In this document: positions 1-6,145 of the stretch, piece by piece
How the letters are laid out: each line of letters opens with the position of its first letter
Numbering within the stretch: position 1 is the first letter of the stretch
Assembly (NCBI GenBank): GCA_020216575.1
Contig: JAIUYC010000273.1
Location: 1 to 6,145 of the forward strand
DNA from: Coleofasciculus sp. S288
Lineage (GTDB): Bacteria; Cyanobacteriota; Cyanobacteriia; Cyanobacteriales; Coleofasciculaceae
DNA length: 6,145 nt
Reading direction: 5' to 3'
Made by a program: the position numbers and the translations under genes
The notes under the pieces: model-generated
Seen by the model: only the letters and a program-made list of their open reading frames with translations
What the model was told of the DNA's origin: nothing
Database searches by the model: none

Positions 1-1178
1 TAAACCTGGGCCAGTTGCAGCACGACCCCCAGACCCGTCCCAATATCCTGGGGCGAAAGTTTGCCATCATGGTCATGATCCAGAGCATCAAATACTGCAT
101 CCGATCCCAGCCACTCTTCGCGGGTAATGAAGCCATCGCCATCTAAATCATAGACTCGGAAGACATCCCGAGCCGCATTGTCGATCGCCTCCTGACCATC
201 AAGACGTGCCAATCGCTCGGTAAGCAGTTTCTCCAGAGCAACCAGCGCCTTCGAGAAACCATTGATGCCCTCCACCAGTTTTTCGGATGCCATGCGATCG
301 CCTTGATGCATCTGGTCAAACGTGGCTTTATCCATGGAAATTTTTTCGATGTCAGCCTCTGCGGCTACAGCTGGATCGAGTTTGCGGGGCAATTCTTCGG
401 TTGTCGATTGCAGTTCCTTCAACAGGGCGGGTGAAATGGTTAGCAAGTCGCAACCGGCTAACTCCGTAATCTCGCCAATGTTGCGGAAGCTAGCTCCCAT
501 CACCTCGGTTTTGTAACCAAACTTTTTGTAGTAGTTGTAGATTTGGGTAACCGACAAGACACCCGGATCTTCAGCGGGTGGGTAAGAGTCACGTCCTGTT
601 TCTTTCTTGTACCAATCCAAAATGCGTCCGACAAACGGAGAGATTAGGGTAACACCAGCTTCCGCACAAGCGATCGCCTGATGGAGACCAAATAGCAGGG
701 TGAGGTTACAATGAATCCCCTCTTTTTCCAAGATTTCAGCAGCGCGGATGCCTTCCCAGGTCGAAGCAATTTTGATTAAAATGCGATCGCGAGAAACACC
801 CGCCGCTTCGTACTCAGAAATCAGATAACGTCCCTTTGCGATCGTCGCTTCCGTATCGTAGGACAGCCGTGCATCGACCTCCGTTGACACCCGCCCCGGA
901 ATAATTTCTAGAATCTTCAGTCCAAACGAGACAGCCAGACGGTCAAATGCCAGGGTAACAATGTTATCGGCTGGTGCGTTTGCCCCCAGCTCTTGCTTAG
1001 CTTGGAGCAAGGTTTTATCCACAATATCCTGATATTCAGGCATCTGAGCAGCTGCGGTAATCAGAGAAGGATTAGTAGTAGCATCTTGCGGCCTAAACGT
1101 TTCAATCGCCTTAATATCCCCCGTATCTGCAACTACAACCGTCATTTCCCGCAGTTGCTCTAACAAGTTTTTAGACAT
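1..1178 (-). CDS. tal: Transaldolase with C-terminal EF-hand pair (3' end at window edge)
   Basis: Transaldolase moves a dihydroxyacetone unit between sugar phosphates (sedoheptulose-7-phosphate + glyceraldehyde-3-phosphate to erythrose-4-phosphate + fructose-6-phosphate), joining the pentose phosphate pathway to glycolysis in the cytosol. I translated 392 open codons from ATG at 1178. The class I aldolase barrel fills about residues 1-320: VVADTGD has the conserved Asp18, STEVDARLS has Glu100, and [11 protein letters not shown] holds the Schiff-base Lys136. Residues 338-385 form two EF-hands: loop 344-355 is a textbook [12 protein letters not shown], and loop 367-378 ([12 protein letters not shown]) keeps Asp at positions 1, 3, 5 and 12. 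AAGGAG at 1185-1190 sits six bases before the ATG. The last two visible bases read TA, which fits a stop codon cut by the edge. EF-hand tails occur on other cyanobacterial transaldolases; calcium binding is inferred from the motif only. It lies 202 bases downstream of pyk on the same strand. Confidence 0.95.
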   Translation of the reverse strand, partial: MSKNLLEQLREMTVVVADTGDIKAIETFRPQDATTNPSLITAAAQMPEYQDIVDKTLLQAKQELGANAPADNIVTLAFDRLAVSFGLKILEIIPGRVSTEVDARLSYDTEATIAKGRYLISEYEAAGVSRDRILIKIASTWEGIRAAEILEKEGIHCNLTLLFGLHQAIACAEAGVTLISPFVGRILDWYKKETGRDSYPPAEDPGVLSVTQIYNYYKKFGYKTEVMGASFRNIGEITELAGCDLLTISPALLKELQSTTEELPRKLDPAVAAEADIEKISMDKATFDQMHQGDRMASEKLVEGINGFSKALVALEKLLTERLARLDGQEAIDNAARDVFRVYDLDGDGFITREEWLGSDAVFDALDHDHDGKLSPQDIGTGLGVVLQLAQV

Positions 1179-1285
1179 GCCTTACTCCTTATGTTCTGTG
1201 GTGTAGTGTTCCATAACAATCCTAAATGATTCACGAGAACCTCTCTTTCTCTCCTCTGAGTACTCTGTGCCTGGAGCGGTTCGTT

Positions 1286-1316
1286 AAAAAAAGCTAATCT
1301 CACGAATGAGTTGAGA
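1286..1316 (-). terminator. Possible weak intrinsic terminator after pyk
   Basis: Read on the minus strand, TCTCA (1316-1312) can pair with TGAGA (1302-1298) across a nine-base loop. An alternative is a CTCA/TGAG stem with a TTCG loop. A run of seven T (1292-1286) follows five bases after the stem. It lies about 65 bases past the pyk stop and about 110 before tal, so it could partly separate the two transcripts. The stem is short and the T run is offset, hence low confidence. Confidence 0.3.
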
Positions 1317-1322
1317 CATGGT

Positions 1323-1380
1323 GCTAATTGCTAATTGGTGATAGGTGATTAGTCATGAATCATTAGCGATTACCGATGCC
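1323..1380. repeat. Degenerate heptanucleotide-type intergenic repeat tract
   Basis: The tract opens with two exact copies of GCTAATT (1323-1329 and 1330-1336) and continues as drifting variants of TAATTGG, GTGATTAG and CATTAGCGATTA up to the pyk stop codon. This low-complexity, seven-base-phased style matches the short tandemly repeated repetitive (STRR) sequences known between genes of filamentous cyanobacteria. No function is visible. Confidence 0.4.
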
Positions 1381-2838
1381 CTATGACCCATTACCCGATA
1401 TTGCATGAATTTTGAGGAAATTCGTGCCTCGTGTCTTATGGGCTGGAATGCCTCCCACGATTAAAACTTTGTCACCAGGCGTAGCGAAACTCCGTTGCAC
1501 CAAAGCGGTTTCCATCTGTTTGATAATTGCCTCAATCGAATCCTCTTGTTGCTCAAACAAGATTGGTCTCACGCCCCAAACTAGATTGAGTTGGTGGTAA
1601 ACCTGAATGTTCGGAGTGAAAGCAACAACGGGAACACTGGGACGCTCCGCAGCAGCAAGCTTTGCCGTGTATCCTGATTCTGTCAAGGCGACGATGCAGT
1701 GGAGGTCAATCGTTTTATCGATAATATTCAACGCTTCGCTAAGGGCGTGAGTTTCATCAATTTCACTGGGAGGATAATTAACAAACTGAGTTTCTGGCTC
1801 TACATCTGTCGCTATTCGTGCCAACATTTTTACGGCTTCTACTGGATACTCTCCTACTGCCGATTCTCCAGACAGCATTACGGCATCGGTGCCGTCAATA
1901 ATGGCGTTGGCGACATCACTGGCTTCGGCACGAGTCGGACGAGGATTGCGAATCATGCTGTCGAGCATTTGAGTGGCAGTGATGACTGGAATGCTCTTTT
2001 GGTTGCACAGCCTGATAATCCGCTTTTGGATGAGCGGCACTTTTTCCGAACTCATCTCCACCCCCAAGTCTCCCCGTGCCACCATAATGGCATCGCACTC
2101 ATTAACGATTGCCTCTAGATTAGCAACGGCTTGGGGTTTCTCAATCTTGGCGAGCACGGGGATAGTTGCTCCCTTAGCAGCCAAGAGTTCTTTGAGGGTA
2201 AGAATATCTTCTGGCCTGCGCACAAAACTCAAGGAGATAATATCTACGCCCTGAGCAATACCAAAGTCCAAATCTTGTTTATCTTTTTCAGTCAGGGACG
2301 GTAGCCGCAAATTTAGGGTGGGAAAGTTGGCGCCTTTGCGACTCTTGAGGACACCGCCCTCAATCACTTGGCAGAGTACCGCATTACCAGTGACCTTCTC
2401 CACTCGCAGTTCGAGCAGTCCATCATCCAGAAGAACCTGCGTTCCTGGTTCTGCTTCTTCTGCCACATGGGGATAGTCGAGGGGTATGGTATTGGGTTGA
2501 TGAGTATATTCTGCGATCGCCCTTTGGGCGGTGGCCAAGCCAATCGGCACCAGCGTCACCGATTCCCCGGCGACTAACGTCATGTTCCCATCCGGCAACT
2601 GACCCACTCGAATTTTCGGTCCCTGAAGGTCTTGAAGCAGCGTCAGGGGGTTGTCTAATTCCTTTGAAATCGAACGTAACAGCTCGACCATTCGGGCATG
2701 TTCCTCATAGCTCCCGTGAGAGAAATTGAGCCGCGCTACGCTCATTCCCGCCTGAATCATCTGCCGAATTACATCGGGCGAGCTGCTAGCCGGACCAATA
2801 GTGGCAACAATTTTTGTACGGTGAGTTAGGGGTTTCAT
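1381..2838 (-). CDS. pyk: Pyruvate kinase, short form
   Basis: Pyruvate kinase converts phosphoenolpyruvate and ADP to pyruvate and ATP, the last step of glycolysis, in the cytosol. The 485-residue protein is full length. ARLNFSHG carries Arg36, Asn38 and Ser40. [10 protein letters not shown] (68-77) follows, with the lid-like B domain at roughly 75-170. [10 protein letters not shown] has the catalytic Lys231 and metal ligand Glu233, [10 protein letters not shown] has metal ligand Asp257, and [10 protein letters not shown] has the conserved Thr289. The C-terminal allosteric-type domain covers about 355-485. There is no extra PEP-utiliser swivel domain after it, so this is the short paralogue rather than the roughly 590-residue one also found in cyanobacteria. 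The ATG fits the conserved N-terminus [16 protein letters not shown], but no clear Shine-Dalgarno sequence precedes it. It lies 177 bases downstream of gap1 on the same strand. Effector control cannot be read from the sequence. Confidence 0.97.
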   Translation of the reverse strand: MKPLTHRTKIVATIGPASSSPDVIRQMIQAGMSVARLNFSHGSYEEHARMVELLRSISKELDNPLTLLQDLQGPKIRVGQLPDGNMTLVAGESVTLVPIGLATAQRAIAEYTHQPNTIPLDYPHVAEEAEPGTQVLLDDGLLELRVEKVTGNAVLCQVIEGGVLKSRKGANFPTLNLRLPSLTEKDKQDLDFGIAQGVDIISLSFVRRPEDILTLKELLAAKGATIPVLAKIEKPQAVANLEAIVNECDAIMVARGDLGVEMSSEKVPLIQKRIIRLCNQKSIPVITATQMLDSMIRNPRPTRAEASDVANAIIDGTDAVMLSGESAVGEYPVEAVKMLARIATDVEPETQFVNYPPSEIDETHALSEALNIIDKTIDLHCIVALTESGYTAKLAAAERPSVPVVAFTPNIQVYHQLNLVWGVRPILFEQQEDSIEAIIKQMETALVQRSFATPGDKVLIVGGIPAHKTRGTNFLKIHAISGNGS

Positions 2839-2873
2839 AAGGGCAGCTTAGAACCAAAACTGGGCAGCGTTAT

Positions 2874-2948
2874 GAATGATGAGTTATGAGTTAAGTGGGT
2901 GCGACATCAGGCTTGAAATTAACTCATAACTCCTAAGCTCAAACCAAT
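2874..2948. repeat. Perfect 14-bp inverted repeat within heptamer repeats (gap1-pyk spacer)
   Basis: GAGTTATGAGTTAA at 2881-2894 is the exact reverse complement of 2919-2932, with a 24-base loop. The left arm is built from GAGTTAT-like heptamers. The right arm continues in seven-base phase as AACTCAT, AACTCCT, AAGCTCA, AACCAAT (2921-2948). This is STRR-type repeat arranged head to head. In a gap1-pyk transcript it would fold into a long AU-rich hairpin, but no T run follows, so it is not a standard terminator. It could act in RNA processing or simply be repeat drift. Confidence 0.6.
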
Positions 2949-3004
2949 TGGGGCATCCTTGTTAAATCCCCTTCCTTAAAAGCAAGAGGATTAATTCAGA
3001 ACTC

Positions 3005-4052
<1,048 letters not shown>

Positions 4053-4153
4053 AGTTAGTTGTCCACTGCTACAACGTTACTGCTCAATTTTCAAACCAGC
4101 GTTTGCCTGAATATATTCTTCCAATTCGATCTGAACTGAATCGGCGTGCCAGA

Positions 4154-4177
4154 TGTTTAGGCAGTAGCCCCCTGAAC
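4154..4177. repeat. Short hairpin repeat, copy 1
   Basis: TGTTTAGGCAGTAGCCCC (4154-4171) recurs exactly at 5650-5667 in the same orientation. GTTTAGG (4155-4161) can pair with CCTGAAC (4171-4177) across nine bases with one G-T wobble, so this copy is a slightly worn version of the hairpin at 5650. It sits just past the original end of the DUF5615 gene and within the upstream region of gap1. Confidence 0.6.
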
Positions 4178-4189
4178 CAGCTTTACAAG

Positions 4190-4549
4190 CTAAAACGGAA
4201 TCCAGTCGAGTATGTCTATCCATTCTTCTGCTTCGCTCGTTTCCCAAATTGTGAAAAGTTCCTGTGCCAATTCACCGATTGTTGCGCTAGGGCGTATCCA
4301 GAAGAGTCCTCAAATCTGTCCCCCTGTTGCCCAGTATGCTTCCAGATGTTCTGGCATACTGGTACGGTTGTCCGTCACCAAAATCCGTTGGGATAATTCC
4401 AGATAACTTAATATATCTGGATCGAGAGTTCCTAAAGGGGGAGCCTTCGGATCGCCAACTCGCAGAATATCTATGATTGGGTTGAGGCGCAGTACAGCGG
4501 TTTTGAGCCGAGGTGACAAATTCTCGTCAATCAAGAAACGGACTTTCAT
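4190..4549 (-). pseudogene. DUF5615 PIN-like protein, interrupted by in-frame TGA
   Basis: From ATG at 4549, 79 codons run to TGA at 4312-4310. The protein opens MKVRFLIDENLSPRLKTAVL, with the acidic DEN (8-10) typical of DUF5615/Mut7-C-like PIN relatives, and continues through GDPKAPPLGTLDPDIL and ILVTDNRTSMP. Family members are near 115-120 residues. Behind the TGA the same frame continues without another stop as GLFWIRPSATIGELAQEL, then EAEEWIDILDWIPF, to TAG at 4192-4190, giving the family's usual length and ending. The family normally has Trp at the stop position (GG-x-x-W-G), so one TGG-to-TGA change explains it. The gene overlaps the DUF433 gene by ATGA. The family is thought to act as the toxin of a DUF433/DUF5615 pair; a 79-residue product lacking the C-terminal third is probably inactive. 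Read-through or a sequencing error remain possible. Confidence 0.8.
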
Positions 4550-4923
4550 TTTGGACTGGCTTGCTCTTGTGCGCGTTGAGCTTTAATAGCCCTGATGCGT
4601 AGAGCCATCGGAGAGGGATTTTTTGCCCATTCTTGATAACGCTGTTCGCGCCACCGCCTCAAGCGCAGCAGGTAAGCATCAATTTCGGCTCGCTTATGGA
4701 GATAGTAGGTAATGGTGGCGTAAATTTTCTCTAGACTCAAACTTGGATAGATGGCGGCAATCTCTTCTGGGGTATATCCTTCTAGAAAATACTCCAGCAC
4801 GTTATCGATGCCGATGCGATGCCCTTTGATGCGGATGTCATCGGGGGATAAAAAATCAAAATAATCTTCGAGTTGCACAGTACTACTTCGAGCGCTGATG
4901 TCTATTTTAGGTTTTCTTCGCAC
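4546..4923 (-). CDS. DUF433 domain protein, putative antitoxin
   Basis: The 125-residue product contains a DUF433 domain at about 29-85: DIRIKGHRIGIDNVLEYFLE, then GYTPEEIAAIYPSLSLEKIYATITYY, a small helical domain of the kind seen in VapB-like antitoxins. A basic helical tail follows (RLRRWREQRYQEW, then ALRIRAIKAQRAQ). Its TGA overlaps the ATG of the DUF5615 gene in ATGA, indicating translational coupling. I infer an antitoxin that binds the PIN-like partner and perhaps its own promoter. The start is uncertain: GTG at 4923 gives 125 residues with no strong ribosome site, while GTG at 4878 would give a protein starting near QLEDYFDFLSPDD, where many relatives as I remember them begin. TATAGT (4940-4935) could be a -10 box. 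No damage is visible in this gene although its partner is broken. Confidence 0.8.
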   Translation of the reverse strand: MRRKPKIDISARSSTVQLEDYFDFLSPDDIRIKGHRIGIDNVLEYFLEGYTPEEIAAIYPSLSLEKIYATITYYLHKRAEIDAYLLRLRRWREQRYQEWAKNPSPMALRIRAIKAQRAQEQASPK

Positions 4924-4969
4924 AGTCTGAACCTACTATAAAGTGCGAGCGCATTTTCCCCTCGCATAC

Positions 4970-5031
4970 TTACTCTAAAACGCAATCGTATTTCTTATCG
5001 GTGTCAGATGCGATCGCAATTTTTAGAGTAA
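4970..5031. repeat. 11-bp perfect inverted repeat with HIP1 in the loop
   Basis: TTACTCTAAAA (4970-4980) and TTTTAGAGTAA (5021-5031) are exact reverse complements 40 bases apart. The loop contains a HIP1 octamer at 5010-5017, and a second HIP1 follows at 5041. The structure lies between the DUF433 start and the decayed gene's stop. No T run adjoins either arm, so a terminator is unlikely. Confidence 0.5.
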
Positions 5032-5069
5032 AGCTGGTAGGCGATCGCACTTTCCCCTCACCTATCCAC

Positions 5070-5652
5070 TTAAAACACAGATACCTCTGATACCTCTCCG
5101 TCAACTTGGAAGAGAACCCCATCAACAGTCCGTTGGAATAGTGCGCCCCTTTCACCTAAATAGAGGGTGAGCATACTGACATTTTCAAAGGTGACGGTTT
5201 GGATGTTCTGGTTTGCACCAGCAGGAACAAACCCCGCTATTGTGCCATCGGTTTCAATGGCTTCAAAGGTGGTGCCAGCGCCTACATCTCCTAATCCACC
5301 TTCTCCATCTGGGTCGAAAAACTCGGTATCAAAGAAGGTGACAGTGAGGGAGTCTATAACTTCAGCCAAAGTTGAACTTGAATCGACCTACTTCCAACTG
5401 CCCCTGTTCGAGGAGTGGTGTTATTCCATCTGCCTGTAGCGCCACAGGACGGAAGAAAGGTACACCGGCTGGTGTTCCAACATTGAACTCTTCAAACACC
5501 ACTTCACCCTAGGTATTCTCTGTTCCAGCTACGTCAACGAAGAGGCGGCTCTTGGTGCCAGTAGAGGGGTCTACTAGACTTTCGATGCTCTGAATTAGGG
5601 GATTGAGAGTCAAGTAAGAATCAGCTAGGGGTTCATCGAAACCAACATTTGT
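5070..5652 (-). pseudogene. Decayed fragment of a secreted-type protein, possibly LEVG/PEP-CTERM-like
   Basis: One continuous reading can be rebuilt on the minus strand from about 5652. NVGFDEPLADSYLTLNPL and SRLFVDVAGTENT lead to a TAG (5511-5509), likely a former CAG. Then come GEVVFEEFNVGTPAG and GQLEVGRFKFNFG, then TGA (5364-5362). Dropping the T of this TGA restores the frame into EVIDSLTVTFFDTEFFD and onward to VTFENVSMLTLYLG, DGVLFQVDGEVSEVSVF and TAA (5072-5070). The acidic, beta-rich style resembles cyanobacterial exported proteins with PEP-CTERM anchors, and LEVG is the motif after which one such family is named. That assignment is from memory and weak, and no PEP-CTERM tail remains. 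The N-terminus is absent: a TAA (5655-5653) stands in frame inside the repeat. The last 99 codons, from TTG at 5369, are open but probably not a working gene. Confidence 0.6.
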
Positions 5653-5672
5653 TTAGGCAGTAGCCCCTAAAC
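5650..5672. repeat. Short hairpin repeat, copy 2
   Basis: This is the second copy of TGTTTAGGCAGTAGCCCC (5650-5667). Here GTTTAGG (5651-5657) and CCTAAAC (5666-5672) form a perfect seven-base stem around an eight-base loop. It marks the point where the reading of the decayed gene begins. With the copy at 4154 it brackets the DUF433/DUF5615 pair and the gene fragment. Confidence 0.6.
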
Positions 5673-6036
5673 TCCAAAAGCCCCTGTGTTCGTATGGTGT
5701 AGAAGCAAAGTGCGATAACCTCAATAGCGACTTGGGACAGTGCATTGCTGAACAAGATAGCTGTAACTGATAACTGAGATAACCAGACGCGCTCCCGCTT
5801 AACATCGAACTCGCTCTTTGCCCAGATGACGATTTGCACTAATCTTCTTTATAGGCTGAGTGATTCTAAGACTTTCAAGAGTCAAACCTCCAATCGTTAT
5901 GCCATCTAGAGATGGGTTAAAAAATATGCTTCGCCAACGAACTAGTTCTTTTGAAAAAGTCAACTCTACCGCTTGGATGGTTTTGACTCTAGGAGTCCAT
6001 CGCTCCAGCATCTTAGTGTAATGAGGAGTTGAGTGC
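5673..6036. other. Gene-free spacer
   Basis: No convincing gene. Two minus-strand open frames here (5633-5839 and 5799-6038) lack ribosome sites, recognisable domains and family resemblance. One starts on the complement of the start codon of the next gene, and the other runs through the hairpin repeat. There is no HIP1 site. The part before 6037 should contain the promoter of the plus-strand gene. TTGACT at 5983-5988 resembles a -35 box, but no matching -10 stands at the right distance. Confidence 0.5.
5878..5990. repeat. Long imperfect inverted repeat upstream of the 6037 gene
   Basis: The arm 5878-5896 (AGAGTCAAACCTCCAATCG) is matched by the reverse complement of 5970-5990 with one mismatch and two single-base gaps. 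The outer nine bases (AGAGTCAAA/TTTGACTCT) are perfect. The 73-base interior shows no further pairing that I can extend. It could be a remnant of a small mobile repeat or a structured leader. Confidence 0.45.
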
Positions 6037-6145
6037 ATGAAAACAATAAATCATTGGGGCAAGCCTGTTGCCATTCTGGCTTTAGGATTGAGTACTGTAG
6101 GGTATCTGAACGCTCCTTCGACTGCTGTTACCGATACTACGACAG
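6037..6145 (+). CDS. N-terminus of an exported protein (cut by window end)
   Basis: Only 36 codons are visible from ATG at 6037. GAGGAG at 6023-6028, eight bases upstream, is a strong ribosome site and supports this start. The peptide begins MKTINHWGKPVAILALGLST: a short basic stretch (Lys2, Lys9), a hydrophobic core at about residues 10-24, then a small polar segment (NAPSTAVTDTTT) with possible signal peptidase sites after Ala26 or Ala30. That is signal-peptide architecture, so the product is probably exported to the periplasm or beyond, or anchored by this segment. The mature part is outside the window, so the function cannot be told. It is the only plus-strand gene and is divergent from everything to its left. 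Confidence 0.75.
   Translation, partial: MKTINHWGKPVAILALGLSTVGYLNAPSTAVTDTTT

Noticed and set aside
1699..2118. 139-codon open frame on the plus strand inside pyk
   Set aside because: It lies fully antisense to a strongly conserved pyruvate kinase, with no family resemblance and no ribosome site. It is a shadow of the pyk codons, as are the other short frames opposite tal, pyk and gap1.
4110..4138. Promoter of gap1 with TATATT as -10 box
   Set aside because: The TATATT is good, but none of the hexamers 16-19 bases upstream resembles TTGACA. It is too weak to list as a promoter.
4310..4312. TGA as selenocysteine or reassigned Trp codon
   Set aside because: Homologues carry Trp, not Cys, at this site, and I see no SECIS-like hairpin right after it. 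The neighbouring DUF433 gene uses TGA as its normal stop, so the code is standard.
4970..5155. 61-codon minus-strand open frame
   Set aside because: It is out of frame with the better-supported 3' end of the decayed gene and consists partly of inverted repeat and HIP1 sequence.
5633..5839. 68-codon minus-strand open frame
   Set aside because: It reads through the hairpin repeat into the decayed gene in a different frame and shows no domain.
5799..6038. 79-codon minus-strand open frame
   Set aside because: It has no ribosome site, its ATG lies on the complement of the start codon of the well-supported 6037 gene, and it contains both arms of the inverted repeat. I do not recognise the protein.

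Overview
The window looks like cyanobacterial chromosome. Six perfect HIP1 octamers (GCGATCGC) occur at 294, 670, 783, 2513, 5010 and 5041. The spacers carry degenerate heptanucleotide repeats of the kind common in filamentous cyanobacteria, and the metabolic proteins resemble cyanobacterial forms. A filamentous species is my inference; the genus cannot be read from this sequence.

Positions 1-4038 hold three minus-strand genes of central carbon breakdown, transcribed right to left: gap1 (NAD-type glyceraldehyde-3-phosphate dehydrogenase), pyk (short-form pyruvate kinase) and tal (transaldolase with a C-terminal EF-hand pair, running to the window edge). They are separated by 177 and 202 bases of repeat-bearing spacer. 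Gap1 and Pyk act in lower glycolysis, and transaldolase links the oxidative pentose phosphate pathway to it. The set therefore reads as a dark or heterotrophic sugar-catabolism block, although each gene could also be expressed on its own.

Positions 4154-5672 are a worn accessory patch bounded by two same-orientation copies of a short hairpin repeat that share 18 identical bases. Inside lies a DUF433/DUF5615 pair that looks like a toxin-antitoxin module. The DUF433 (antitoxin-like) gene is intact. The DUF5615 PIN-like gene is broken by one in-frame TGA, with its conserved C-terminal third still readable in the same frame behind the stop. Next to it is a decayed fragment of a secreted-type protein, perhaps a LEVG/PEP-CTERM relative, with one nonsense codon, one frameshift and no N-terminus; its readable part starts exactly at the second repeat copy.

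Positions 5673-6036 contain no gene I can support, only a long imperfect inverted repeat at 5878-5990. At 6037 a plus-strand gene begins with a good ribosome binding site and a signal-peptide-like N-terminus, and leaves the window after 36 codons.

There is no rRNA, tRNA, CRISPR array or complete insertion sequence that I can recognise. The most unusual material is the repeat-bounded decaying patch. I do not see a convincing new multi-gene system.
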